From the NCBI RefSeq assembly GCF_900109465.1, contig NZ_FOAZ01000002.1:557280-621279 (forward strand): a stretch of DNA of 64,000 nt, given 5' to 3'. Made by a program: the position numbers and the translations under genes. Origin of the DNA: Streptacidiphilus jiangxiensis (GTDB taxonomy: Bacteria; Actinomycetota; Actinomycetes; Streptomycetales; Streptomycetaceae). The notes under the pieces are model-generated. The model saw only the letters and a program-made list of their open reading frames with translations. It was not told the DNA's origin and made no database searches. Shown one piece after another: positions 1-8,455 of this stretch (its first letter is position 1; each line of letters starts with the position of its first letter).

Positions 1-242
1 ATGACGGCGTTGGCCCGCGGGTACACGGCCAGGGTGCGGCCGAGCGCATGCAGCACGTAGCTCACGTACGCGTAGCGGCGCCCCTCCGCCCGGGCGGCCG
101 CGCGGTGCGCGAGCACGCGCGTCATGTCCGCCTCGGTGTCGAGGAAGACGGCCCGCTGCCGGTCGGCCTGCTCCAGGAAGTAGAGCGTGTGCCGCCGGCC
201 GCGGACCTTCTCCGTCCGCGGGACGGCTTCTTCGGCCGTCAC
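1..242 (-). CDS. E2-type (2-oxoacid dehydrogenase-like) acyltransferase, N-terminal part
   Basis: The first 80 codons of a gene that runs off the left edge. The stretch YAYVSYVLHALGRTLAVYP followed by RANAV resembles the start of the catalytic domain of dihydrolipoamide acyltransferases (CAT-like fold), where a helix ends in a 'hPelNA' motif. No lipoyl domain precedes it. The GTG start overlaps the TGA of the ACP gene in the form GTGA, so the two are translationally coupled and belong to the same operon. Free-standing E2-like acyltransferases occur in 5-methylene-tetronate clusters (Agg4 of agglomerin), where they acetylate the hydroxymethyl tetronate before elimination. That role would fit the FkbH and KAS III genes here but is an inference; the catalytic His/Asp lie outside the window. 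Confidence 0.6.
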   Translation of the reverse strand, partial: MTAEEAVPRTEKVRGRRHTLYFLEQADRQRAVFLDTEADMTRVLAHRAAARAEGRRYAYVSYVLHALGRTLAVYPRANAV

Positions 243-478
243 GCCGCGGTCGCTATCGCGCGGATCTCGTCCAGGGTGCGGGCCTGCAGCACCTGGCCGA
301 CCGGCACGCGGCGGCCGGTGGCCCGCTCCAGCGAGGAGACGAGCTTGAGCAGGTGCAACGAGTCCCAGCCGGCCAGGGCGTCGAAGTCCCGGTGCACGGA
401 GGCCTCGTCGAGGTCGAGGCCGGTGGCCTCGCGCAGCAGGGCGAGGTAGTCCTCGGGGGTGGTGAGCGGGGTCGTCAC
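239..478 (-). CDS. Acyl carrier protein (glyceryl-ACP type)
   Basis: A 79-residue free-standing ACP. The phosphopantetheine attachment site is the Ser in AGWDSLHLLKLV, near residue 40, in the 'WDSL' form typical of ACPs that work with FkbH enzymes rather than the 'GxDSL' form of PKS carrier domains. It is closely related to the ACP at 22850-23086: both share a DFD...WDSL core and a RVPVG-x-VL segment near the C-terminus. The GTG start at 478 is chosen because GGAG lies six bases upstream; a TTG at 490 is possible. It sits 49 bases after the KAS III-like gene and overlaps the acyltransferase gene, so it probably presents the substrate to one of those enzymes. Confidence 0.85.
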   Translation of the reverse strand: MTTPLTTPEDYLALLREATGLDLDEASVHRDFDALAGWDSLHLLKLVSSLERATGRRVPVGQVLQARTLDEIRAIATAA

Positions 479-527
479 GGCTGGCTCCAACGGGTCGTCA
501 CGGGCGGGTCGGGAAGGGGCGTGGTGG

Positions 528-1550
528 TCACAGCTTCTCCAGCGCGAAGCCGGCCTTGATCCACTTGCTGGACTCCACCGCGACGGCCAGCGCCCGCTGA
601 CCGCTCGTCATCTGCCGCAGCAGCTTCTCGGTCTGCAGGAACGGCAGCGCGTTGCCGTTGTTGCCGGTGTCGGCGACGCAGGAGATCTCCGTCGCGCCCG
701 GCACGTCCAGCTCGGCGACGATCCGGGAGGTCATCACCCCGGACAGCTGCGGCGGCAGCAGGTAGTCCAACTCGTTCACCTCCCAGCCGAGTTCGCCGAG
801 CAGCTCCCAGAGGATCTCGGCGGCCATCACCGGCACGCCCTCCTCGATGGCCTTGTAGTCCTCGTGGACGGCCTGCTTGTCGCTGTGGCGGTCGGCGACG
901 CCGAACCACTCGATCACCTGGCCGGGCTTGCGCCCCAGCCCGGTGAGCCGGTTGAGCACCCGGCGCACCGCGACCGCCTCGCCCACGGGCTCCGGGCCGA
1001 GCACCGCCGCGCCCGCTCCGTCGCCGAACAGGACGTAGTTGACCAGTTCGCTCGGCGCCGCCTCGCCGAGGTCCTCGCGCAGCTCCAGGTGCTTGCTGCA
1101 CACGTCGCCGCCGAGCACCAGCCCCGTCCCGCCGGTCTGGGCGACCAGGGTGCGGGCCAGGTCCAGCGCCTGCACCGCACCGGCGCAGCCGGACTGCAGC
1201 TGGTAGGTGGGCACCTGGTCCAGGCCCAGCTGATCGGCGACGTGGTTGACCGTCGCCGGCATCAGGGTGTCCGGGGTGGCGGTGCCCATCACCACGAAGT
1301 CGATCTGCGCGGGGCCGTAGCCGGCCGCGTCCAACGCCCGCTGCCCGGCGGAGGCGGCGAGGTCGGCGAGGCTCCAGCGGACCTCGCCGGTGGCGAAGTC
1401 CCGGGCGAAGTAACGGGTCTTCGTGCCGATGAAGACCTCGATCCACTCCTCGCTGACCCCGAGCGCCTTGGCCAGCTGGGCGTTGTCCACCGGGTCGCCG
1501 GGCAGGGCGGTCCCCAGGGAGACCAGGAAAGCGTCCTGAGTCTGCGTCAC
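528..1550 (-). CDS. KAS III-like (FabH family) condensing enzyme lacking the catalytic His
   Basis: A 340-residue thiolase-fold protein of FabH length. The nucleophile Cys is visible at about residue 122 (QSGCAGAVQALDLA), with a typical FGDGAGA motif near 175-181 and the active-site Asn region TGNNGNA near 296-301. The usual HQAN segment that carries the catalytic His reads PPQLSG, so no His is present there. In tetronate clusters a FabH-like enzyme joins glyceryl-ACP to a 3-oxoacyl-ACP; the neighbouring ACP and E2-like acyltransferase suggest such a role, but the missing His leaves open a plain acyl transfer. The GTG at 1550 has GAAGG eight bases upstream; a GTG at 1559 is the alternative start. 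It lies 35 bases after the PKS gene in the same operon. Confidence 0.8.
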   Translation of the reverse strand: MTQTQDAFLVSLGTALPGDPVDNAQLAKALGVSEEWIEVFIGTKTRYFARDFATGEVRWSLADLAASAGQRALDAAGYGPAQIDFVVMGTATPDTLMPATVNHVADQLGLDQVPTYQLQSGCAGAVQALDLARTLVAQTGGTGLVLGGDVCSKHLELREDLGEAAPSELVNYVLFGDGAGAAVLGPEPVGEAVAVRRVLNRLTGLGRKPGQVIEWFGVADRHSDKQAVHEDYKAIEEGVPVMAAEILWELLGELGWEVNELDYLLPPQLSGVMTSRIVAELDVPGATEISCVADTGNNGNALPFLQTEKLLRQMTSGQRALAVAVESSKWIKAGFALEKL

Positions 1551-1585
1551 CTTCTCCACCTTCTTGTCGGGTCTTGTCGAGAGAG

Positions 1586-4500
1586 TCAGGCCAGGGAGGC
1601 GGCGTCGGCGGCGACGTCGCTGCGGGCCTCGTAGAAGGCGATCAGCTCGCCCAAGGAGCCGAGCACCGGGATCAGTTCGGGCACCGACACCTCGCCCGTC
1701 TCCGGCAGGGCCTTCTCCAGGTCCTTCTTCAGCTCCATCAGCGTCACGGAGTCGAAGCCCAGGTCCTCGTAGAGGCGCGAGCGCAGGGACAGCTCGTCGA
1801 GGCTGTAGCCGCCGACGGCCGCCACCGCCGCCGCGACCTTCTCGGCCACCCGGCCGCGGAACGCGGCCCGGCCGGCCGGTGCCAGCCGCACCACGTGGTC
1901 GTCGTCCACCTGCCCGCCCGAGCCGTCCGCGGCCTCGGCGGTGGTCACGGTCAGGCCCGAACGGCCGTTCCGCGTAGGGGGCTTGACCCAGAAGCGGTGC
2001 GCGTCGGAGAAGGCGTAGGGCGCCAGACGCGTCAGCGTCCGCTGCTCCTCGCCGTACAGCGCGTCCCAGTGCGGGTCGAGGCCGTCCTGATAGAGCTGGG
2101 CCAGCAGGGCGCCCAGGTCGGGGCGGCCGGACTCCCGGGTGGGCAGCGGGTGCAGGGTGCGCAGACCCGCCGGCGGGCGCAGCCGCCGCACCAGGCCGCC
2201 GAGCACCGGCTGCGGGCCGATCTCCACCACGTGGGTGGGCCCGGCCGCGAGCAGCGCCTCGGCCGCGTCGGCGAAGCGGACGGCGGCGGAGACGTGCTCC
2301 GTCCAGTAGTCGGCGTCGAGCGGCTCGCCGGGACGCAGCAGCCGTCCACGGACGGTGGAGTAGAAGGGCAGCCGGGGCACGCCCGCGATGCCGCGTGCCA
2401 CCTCGGCGAACTCGGCCAGCATCGGCTGCATCAGCGGCGAGTGGAAGGCGTGCGAGACGGTCAGCCGTCGCATGTCCAGGTCCGCCTCGCCCAGCTCCAG
2501 GGCGACCCGGTCCAGCACCTCCAGATCCCCGGACAGGACCGTCTGGCGCGGGCCGTTCACGGCGGCGACGCCGATCAGCGGCTCGTCGTGGATCAGCGGC
2601 AGGATCTCGGCCTCCGGCGCGAAGACGGAGAGCATCCCACCGCCGTCCGGCAGCGCCTCCATGAGTCGACCGCGGGCCGCGATCAGGCGGGCCGCCTCGT
2701 CCAGTGTCAGCGCGTCGGCCACCACGGCGGCGGCGTACTCGCCGACGCTGTGGCCGAGCAGCAGCGCGGGTTCGACGCCGAACTCCTCCATGGTCCGCGC
2801 CAGCGCGTAGCCGACGGCGAACAGGGCGGGCTGCGCCGAGCCGGTGCGATGCACCTTCTGGTCCTCGGCGGTCAGCAGCTCGACGACGGACCAGCCCAGG
2901 TGCGGGCGCAGCGCCGCGTCGGCCGCGTCCAGGTGGCGGCGGTAGACCGCCGACTCCCGGTACAGCCGCATCGTCATGCCCGGCGACTGGACGCCCTGTC
3001 CGGCGAAGAGGAAGGCGGCCTTGGGGCGGCCGGTGGGACGGTTGGCGTGCCGGGTGAGCAGGTCGTCGTCCTCGGCGGCCGCGCGCAGGGCCGCGGACAG
3101 GGCGGAGATGTCCTCGGCGGGCAGCGCGAAGCGGATCCGGTGACCGGTCTTGACCCGGTTGCTGGTCCAGCACAGCCGGCCGAGCGGCACCCGGCGCTTG
3201 TCGAGCTCCTCGGCCTGCGCCAGCAGGTTGCGGCGCAGCGCCTCCGGGGTGGTCGCGCTGAGCGTGAAGACGCCGCCGGCCGTGCCGGGAGCCTCGACCG
3301 TGGCCGGGCGCACCGCCTGGGGCGGGGCCGAGGCGAGGACGGCATGGGCGTTGGTGCCGCCCATGCCGAAGCTGCTGAGCCCGGCCACGGAGGTGCCCGC
3401 CGCCAGCCGCAACGGGGCCTTGATCAGCTTGATGCCCTTGGCCGCCAGGTTCAGCTTGGGGTTCTCCCGCACGGCGAACCGGCTGGCCGGGACCACCCGG
3501 TTGTGCAGCGAGAGGGCGACCTTGATCAGGCCTGCGACGCCCGCGGCACCCTCGGTGTGCCCGAGGTTGCCCTTGACCGAGCCGAGCGCCATCGGCTTGT
3601 CCGCGCGCGTGGCGTGCAGCGCGCCCAGGGCCTTGGTCTCGATCATGTCACCCAGCTCGGTGCCGGTGCCGTGGCCCTCGGTGAAGACGACCTCGGCGGG
3701 CTCCACGCCGGCCCGGCGGTAGGCGGCCTCCAGCACCGCCTGCTGCGCCCAGCGGTTGGGCGCGGTCAGGCCGTTGCTGCGGCCGTCCTGGTTGACGGCG
3801 GTCGCGCGGATCACCGCGTAGACCTGCTGGCCGTCGGCGAGGGCGTCCTCGAGGCGCCGCAGCACGACGACGCCGACGCCCTCACCGCGTCCGATCCCGT
3901 CGGCCTGCGCGCTGAACGGCTTGCAGCGGCCGTCCGGCGCGGAGAGACCGGCCTGGGTGTAGAAGATGTTCAGCGCGGGCGAGACCGTGACGTTGACGCC
4001 GGCCGCGATGGCGGTGTCGCACTCGCCCGAGAGCAGCGCGTTGCCCGCCAGGTGGACGGCGACCAGGGACGAGGAGCAGGCCGTGTCGACGGCGAGGCTC
4101 GGGCCCTTGAGGTCGAGGTGGTAGGAGATCCGGTTGGCCGTCATGCAGTAGCCGTTGCCGGAGCCGACCTGGGCGGTGATCTTGTCGTAGTCGGTCAGGT
4201 GCCGGTGGGCCCACTCGTTGCCCATGATGCCGACGAAGACGCCGGTGTCGCTGCCCGCCAGGGAGGCGGGAGCGATGCCGGCGTCCTCCAGCGCGCGCCA
4301 GGAGCACTGCAGCAGCAGGCGCTGCTGCGGGTCCATGGCGGCGGCCTCGCGAGGGGAGATGGTGAAGAACTCGTTGTCGAAGACGTCCGGGTCGTCGATG
4401 AAGCCGCCCCGGTCGGTGTTGGCCCGGCCGTCGCCGCCCTCGGGGGCGGAGAACTCGGCGCCGTCCCAGCGGTCGGCCGGGACCCGGCCGACCGCGTCAC

Positions 4501-4588
4501 CGGAGCGCATCAGCAGCTCCCAGTAGGCGCGCGCGTCGGCGGCGCCGGGGAACCGGCAGTCCAGGCCGACGATGGCTATCTCTCTCAT
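1586..4588 (-). CDS. Type I polyketide synthase, KS-AT-ACP
   Basis: A 1000-residue single-module PKS without reducing domains. The ketosynthase (about 1-420) has its Cys at 171 (DTACSSS) and the two His at 306 (EGHGTGT) and 344 (GNLGHTEG). The acyltransferase (about 525-820) has the GHSVG Ser at 614 and a HAFH motif at 713-716, which marks malonyl-CoA specificity. The C-terminal ACP carries the pantetheine Ser at about 947 (LGFDSVTL). One round would give a 3-oxoacyl-ACP, the form needed for condensation with a glyceryl unit. No thioesterase or docking domain is seen, so release must occur in trans. The ATG overlaps the stop of the upstream ACP gene (TGATG), pointing to acyl transfer from that ACP to the KS. 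Confidence 0.95.
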   Translation of the reverse strand: MREIAIVGLDCRFPGAADARAYWELLMRSGDAVGRVPADRWDGAEFSAPEGGDGRANTDRGGFIDDPDVFDNEFFTISPREAAAMDPQQRLLLQCSWRALEDAGIAPASLAGSDTGVFVGIMGNEWAHRHLTDYDKITAQVGSGNGYCMTANRISYHLDLKGPSLAVDTACSSSLVAVHLAGNALLSGECDTAIAAGVNVTVSPALNIFYTQAGLSAPDGRCKPFSAQADGIGRGEGVGVVVLRRLEDALADGQQVYAVIRATAVNQDGRSNGLTAPNRWAQQAVLEAAYRRAGVEPAEVVFTEGHGTGTELGDMIETKALGALHATRADKPMALGSVKGNLGHTEGAAGVAGLIKVALSLHNRVVPASRFAVRENPKLNLAAKGIKLIKAPLRLAAGTSVAGLSSFGMGGTNAHAVLASAPPQAVRPATVEAPGTAGGVFTLSATTPEALRRNLLAQAEELDKRRVPLGRLCWTSNRVKTGHRIRFALPAEDISALSAALRAAAEDDDLLTRHANRPTGRPKAAFLFAGQGVQSPGMTMRLYRESAVYRRHLDAADAALRPHLGWSVVELLTAEDQKVHRTGSAQPALFAVGYALARTMEEFGVEPALLLGHSVGEYAAAVVADALTLDEAARLIAARGRLMEALPDGGGMLSVFAPEAEILPLIHDEPLIGVAAVNGPRQTVLSGDLEVLDRVALELGEADLDMRRLTVSHAFHSPLMQPMLAEFAEVARGIAGVPRLPFYSTVRGRLLRPGEPLDADYWTEHVSAAVRFADAAEALLAAGPTHVVEIGPQPVLGGLVRRLRPPAGLRTLHPLPTRESGRPDLGALLAQLYQDGLDPHWDALYGEEQRTLTRLAPYAFSDAHRFWVKPPTRNGRSGLTVTTAEAADGSGGQVDDDHVVRLAPAGRAAFRGRVAEKVAAAVAAVGGYSLDELSLRSRLYEDLGFDSVTLMELKKDLEKALPETGEVSVPELIPVLGSLGELIAFYEARSDVAADAASLA

Positions 4589-4890
4589 CAGGCGGCGCCC
4601 GCCTGCGTTGAGAGCTCCTCCAGGATGTGGGCGGCGAGCGCCTCGATGGTCGGGTAGTCCCAGGCCACGGTGGGCTCCAGCACCAGATCGAAGTCCTCCT
4701 CGATGTCGCCGCAGAGGCTGAGGGCGGCCACGGAGTCGAGCCCGTACTCGGCCAGCGGGACGGTCGCGTCGATCTGGTCGGAGGAACGCTTCAGGTAGAC
4801 GGCGATACGGTCGACCAGCCAGACACTGAGCGACTCGGCGGTGTGCTGCTGCGCCGAACTGGTGGTGACGGTGGTGGTCGTGTCGGTCAC
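4588..4890 (-). CDS. Acyl carrier protein (fatty acyl loading)
   Basis: A 100-residue carrier protein with a 4'-phosphopantetheine site in EYGLDSVAALSL near residue 52, and an N-terminal Thr/Ser-rich segment of about 17 residues. Its place between the acyl-AMP ligase/dehydrogenase pair and the PKS suggests that it receives the fatty acyl-adenylate and holds the chain while it is desaturated, then hands it to the KS. It is unlike the two short 'WDSL' ACPs of the cluster. The ATG at 4890 is preceded by GGATCC only, a weak ribosome site; 56 bases separate it from the dehydrogenase gene. Confidence 0.9.
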   Translation of the reverse strand: MTDTTTTVTTSSAQQHTAESLSVWLVDRIAVYLKRSSDQIDATVPLAEYGLDSVAALSLCGDIEEDFDLVLEPTVAWDYPTIEALAAHILEELSTQAGAA

Positions 4891-4946
4891 GGGATCCTCC
4901 AGACGGATCGGACGGGTCGTACGGGACGGGTGCGGGACGGGACTGC

Positions 4947-6674
4947 TCAGCCCGCGAGCGGGCAGTCGTAGAGGTCGAAGCTGCGGTGCTCCTCGAAGCG
5001 GCGCAGCAGCTCCTGGTGGACGCGCTCGGCGCAGGAGGCGGGCAGTGCGGCGGGCTGGTAGCCGAGCCGCCGGACCAGCCGGTCCAGCGCGGCGGCGGCC
5101 CAGGCCGGATCGGCCAGGAACGGGTCGCCGCCGTCGGCGCGGGCCTCGCGCCAGACGCCGAGGACGGCCGCGCCCGCCAGCACCACCGTGTAACGGTCCG
5201 CCAGCGCGAAGCTCGCCGGGGAGGCGAGGGCGGTGCGGTCCTCCAGCGACAGCGTCAGGCTCTGCTCCTGGATCTGCCGCAGCTCGTCCATCAGTCGCAG
5301 CGCCAGGGACTGGACGGCCACCTCCTCGGGCGAGCCGTCGGGCAGCTCGTCCACGGCCGCCACCAGGGAGGCGCTCAGGCTGTCCTTGCCGCTGGCCAGG
5401 GCGAGCCGCCGGAACGGGATCGCGGGCAGGTCCGTGCGCGGCTGGAACAGCTCCGCCGGGGCCGGCGCGTCCTGGAACCAGGCGCGACGGGCGAGCCGGG
5501 GCAGCTGCGGGATGATGGTGGCCTGGCAGGCCGCCGAGCCCGCGTGCCCGAGGCTGAGCACCGGCAGGTCCCGCACGTTCTTCTGGAATCCGCCGAACTC
5601 GCCGTCGCGCACGTAGAAGCGCGCGCCGAGCACGATCGACAGCTCGTACATGGTCTCCTGCAGCAGCTTCGGCACCAGGTACTTGACGGCCGAGGCGTAG
5701 ACGGACGTCTCCTCCGGCAGCAGGTGCACCGCGCGGGTGCCCACCAGGGAGAGGCTGTCGCTGATCAGCAGGTCCAGGAAGGCGTTGCCGAGGGTGGCCC
5801 TGGCGTGCGGGATCTCCATGACCGACCGCCGGTACAGCCGTCGGCCCAGCGCGAAGGAGACGACGGTACGCAGCGCCGCGTCCGCCCCGCCGAGCGCCAT
5901 GCCGGGCACCGCGCTGCGGGTGATCTGGAAGGAGCGCAGCGCCAGTTCGACGCCCTGGCCGAGCGAGCCGACCAGCGCCTCGGCGGCGACCGGGGCCTCG
6001 GTGAAGTCGAGGCCGGCCAACTGGCAGCCGCGCACCCCGACCGTGGTGTAGCGAGGCAGCACGGTGACCCGCTCGGGGTCGACCCCGGCCCGCTCCACCA
6101 TCAGCACCGAGTGGCTGCGCGAGCCGGGGGCGTCGTCGGTGCGGCTGAACAGCAGCCAGGCGTCGGCCCGAGCCGCGTTGTTGATGACCTGCTTGGCGCC
6201 GTGCAGGACGAAGGAGCCGTCGGGCTGGACCCGGGCCTCGAACTCGTTGCGGACGAAGTCGTTGCCGTGGGCCAGCTCGTGGTAGGCCACCGACGCGCGG
6301 CCGCCGTCGAGCAGGATCTCGGCCAGCCGGGCCTGCTGCCGCTCGTCGCCCTCGGTCCAGACGTTGACCGCGGCCATGAACGAGGTGACGCCGTAGCCGA
6401 GGCCGAGCGCCACGTCACGGCGGAAGACCTGCCGCAGCACCCGGACCAGGGTGTCGATCCGTTCCAGCCGGCCGCCGAGCTCCACCGGCACGAACTCGGC
6501 GTTGAGGTTCAGCGCCTCCAGGGCCTTCTCGCCCGCGGCGAGCAGCTCGCCCGCCTCGTCGGCCTCCAGCAGCCGGGCCTGCCCGACCGGGTTGGCCGGG
6601 TCCGCCGGATCGCCCAGCGCGGCCTCGATCTCGGCGATCCGAGCGGCGGCGCGCACCTCCTGGGCGGTCGTCAT
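4947..6674 (-). CDS. Acyl-CoA (acyl-ACP) dehydrogenase-like flavoprotein
   Basis: A 575-residue protein of the acyl-CoA dehydrogenase superfamily, longer than the usual 380 residues because of a C-terminal extension. Typical features are the N-terminal helical region, a middle beta region with SVAYHELAHGNDF and a Lys-Gln-Val-Ile-Asn-Asn segment near the flavin site, and the C-terminal helical block with SFQITRSAVPGMALGGAD. It overlaps the next dehydrogenase gene by ATGA. Pairs of long dehydrogenases next to a fatty acyl-AMP ligase and ACP occur in lipopeptide clusters (for example ramoplanin and enduracidin), where they are linked to 2,4-dienoyl chains. I infer that the pair introduces one or two double bonds. 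I did not place the catalytic Glu with certainty. Confidence 0.85.
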   Translation of the reverse strand: MTTAQEVRAAARIAEIEAALGDPADPANPVGQARLLEADEAGELLAAGEKALEALNLNAEFVPVELGGRLERIDTLVRVLRQVFRRDVALGLGYGVTSFMAAVNVWTEGDERQQARLAEILLDGGRASVAYHELAHGNDFVRNEFEARVQPDGSFVLHGAKQVINNAARADAWLLFSRTDDAPGSRSHSVLMVERAGVDPERVTVLPRYTTVGVRGCQLAGLDFTEAPVAAEALVGSLGQGVELALRSFQITRSAVPGMALGGADAALRTVVSFALGRRLYRRSVMEIPHARATLGNAFLDLLISDSLSLVGTRAVHLLPEETSVYASAVKYLVPKLLQETMYELSIVLGARFYVRDGEFGGFQKNVRDLPVLSLGHAGSAACQATIIPQLPRLARRAWFQDAPAPAELFQPRTDLPAIPFRRLALASGKDSLSASLVAAVDELPDGSPEEVAVQSLALRLMDELRQIQEQSLTLSLEDRTALASPASFALADRYTVVLAGAAVLGVWREARADGGDPFLADPAWAAAALDRLVRRLGYQPAALPASCAERVHQELLRRFEEHRSFDLYDCPLAG

Positions 6675-8452
6675 GATGCCTCCTCCATGGTGTTGCCCGC
6701 GGCGTCCACCGCGTGGTTCGGGTGCAGCGACAGCGACAGCAGCGAGACCAGGCGGCCGTCGGCGTGCTGCGCGCGGACCACGTCCAGCACCTCGTCGAGG
6801 GCCTGCGGGTCGTCCGTGTCGGGCAGCCCGAGGGCGGTCAGCAGGCGTGCCAACGCCGCCCGCAGCCACAGGGCGCCGCGCCACAGCTCCGCCGTGGCGC
6901 CCGTCTCGGCCTCGGCGCGGGTGTGCGCCCACAGGCCCACGCAGGCCGCGGCGGCGAAGCAGAGGGAGAAGCGACGGGCGGCGTCGAAGGCGGCCGGCGG
7001 CACGTCGGTGACGGTGTTCTGGTGCTCGGCGAGCTCCTCGTGCACCTGGTCCACCGCCGTCAGCAGCCGCTCCGCGGCCTGCAGCGCCGGCTTGAACGCC
7101 GGGTCCTCGGCCGCCGCGCGGCGCAGCTGCTCGACGCTGCCCGGCAGCGCCGCGAACACGCCGCTGCCGTGGCGGGCGACCAGGGAGAGCCGCTCGGGCG
7201 CGAACGGCGGCAGCGGCTCGGCCAGCCGGAAGGCGCGCACGGCCCCGGTCACGTCGCCGGTGCCGCGCCGGTGCGCACGGGCCAGCGAACGGAACTGGCT
7301 GACCAGCGAGTTCAGGTTGACCAGGGTGTTGCCGTCGAAGAGGCCGACGATTCGGTGGTCCCGGTCGACCTTCTGGAACTGTCCCCCGGCGAAGACGCCC
7401 TTGAGGAAGGCGCGGGCGCCCAGCAGCCGGGTCAGCGAAGCGATGACCGCCTCGGTGCGGGTGGGCACCAGGTACTTGGTGACGGCGGCCGTGATCGACA
7501 GCTCCGCCGGGGCGGTGTGCACCGCGCGGGAGGCGACCAGAGTCAGTGCCTCGCCCGCCAGGACGTCGGCGGCGCACTCCGCCAGGGTGCGGCGGGCCTG
7601 CGGCAGTTCGACCAGGGCGCGACCGTAGAGCGTGCGCTCGGTCGCGAAGTCCAGGCCCAGGCGCAGCGCGTGGTCGGCGGCACCGAGCGACAGCGCCGCG
7701 CACATGGTGCGGGTCAGCTGCAGGGCCTTGAGCACCGTCTCCACGCCGCCGCCGACGGTGCCGACGACGGCGTCGCCGGGGACGGTGGCACCGGAGAAGG
7801 CGATGCCGGAGATGTCGGCACCGCGGATGCCGTGCGTGCGGATCTTCTCCAGGCAGCGGTAACTCTCCTGCGGCAGCGCGCGCTTGTCGACGAGCAGCAC
7901 GGAGTAGGCGCGCGGTCCGCCGTCCGGATCGGTCCGGGTGAGCAGCGAGATGATGCTGCCCCGGGTGGCGTTGTTGATCAGCCACTTCTCGCCGGCGACG
8001 CTCCAGCCGCCGTCCGGCGTCGGCTCGGCGCAGACCTCGTTCGCCAGCAGGTCGCTGCCGTGGGCACGTTCGGTCAGGCCCAGGGAGACGGGCAGGCCGG
8101 CGCGGATCGCCTCGCCGAGCCGGCGTCCCTGCTCCTCCGTGCCGGACACCCAGACGCAGACGCCGCCGAGGTAGGTCTTGCCGTGCCCGATGGCGACGGT
8201 GAGGTCGCGCCGGGCCACGGTGCGCATCTGCTGCAGCACCTGTTCGTAGTTCTGCAGCCGGCCGCCGTACTCGGCCGGCACGTAGTACTCGTGCAGGCCG
8301 AGCTGCTCCAGCCGCTCGCAGATCGCGGCCGGGAACTCCTCACGCTCGTCGAGGGCGAGGCAGGCGTCGTGGCCGAAGACGGTCTCCGGCAGGTCCGGGT
8401 CGCCGAGCTGCCACTCCAGCTGCTCGGCCAGACGGTAGGGGGCGTGGTCCAC
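6671..8452 (-). CDS. Acyl-CoA (acyl-ACP) dehydrogenase-like flavoprotein, second paralogue
   Basis: A 593-residue relative of the adjacent dehydrogenase. It shows VSLGLTERAHGSDLLANEV, a KWLINNATRG segment at the flavin site, the THGIRGADIS loop and a late FAGGQFQKVDRDHRIVGLFDG region that is well kept in active acyl-CoA dehydrogenases. The ATG start at 8452 lies three bases after the acyl-AMP ligase stop codon, and its own stop overlaps the next gene by ATGA, so all three are coupled. The two dehydrogenases differ enough to suggest different positions of desaturation or an active/structural pair. Substrate and position are inferred from context. Confidence 0.85.
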   Translation of the reverse strand: MDHAPYRLAEQLEWQLGDPDLPETVFGHDACLALDEREEFPAAICERLEQLGLHEYYVPAEYGGRLQNYEQVLQQMRTVARRDLTVAIGHGKTYLGGVCVWVSGTEEQGRRLGEAIRAGLPVSLGLTERAHGSDLLANEVCAEPTPDGGWSVAGEKWLINNATRGSIISLLTRTDPDGGPRAYSVLLVDKRALPQESYRCLEKIRTHGIRGADISGIAFSGATVPGDAVVGTVGGGVETVLKALQLTRTMCAALSLGAADHALRLGLDFATERTLYGRALVELPQARRTLAECAADVLAGEALTLVASRAVHTAPAELSITAAVTKYLVPTRTEAVIASLTRLLGARAFLKGVFAGGQFQKVDRDHRIVGLFDGNTLVNLNSLVSQFRSLARAHRRGTGDVTGAVRAFRLAEPLPPFAPERLSLVARHGSGVFAALPGSVEQLRRAAAEDPAFKPALQAAERLLTAVDQVHEELAEHQNTVTDVPPAAFDAARRFSLCFAAAACVGLWAHTRAEAETGATAELWRGALWLRAALARLLTALGLPDTDDPQALDEVLDVVRAQHADGRLVSLLSLSLHPNHAVDAAGNTMEEAS

Positions 8453-8455
8453 GGC

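Noticed and set aside
5233..8343. Extra open frames within the dehydrogenase genes
   Set aside because: They lack ribosome sites and family motifs, and the real genes overlap by ATGA.
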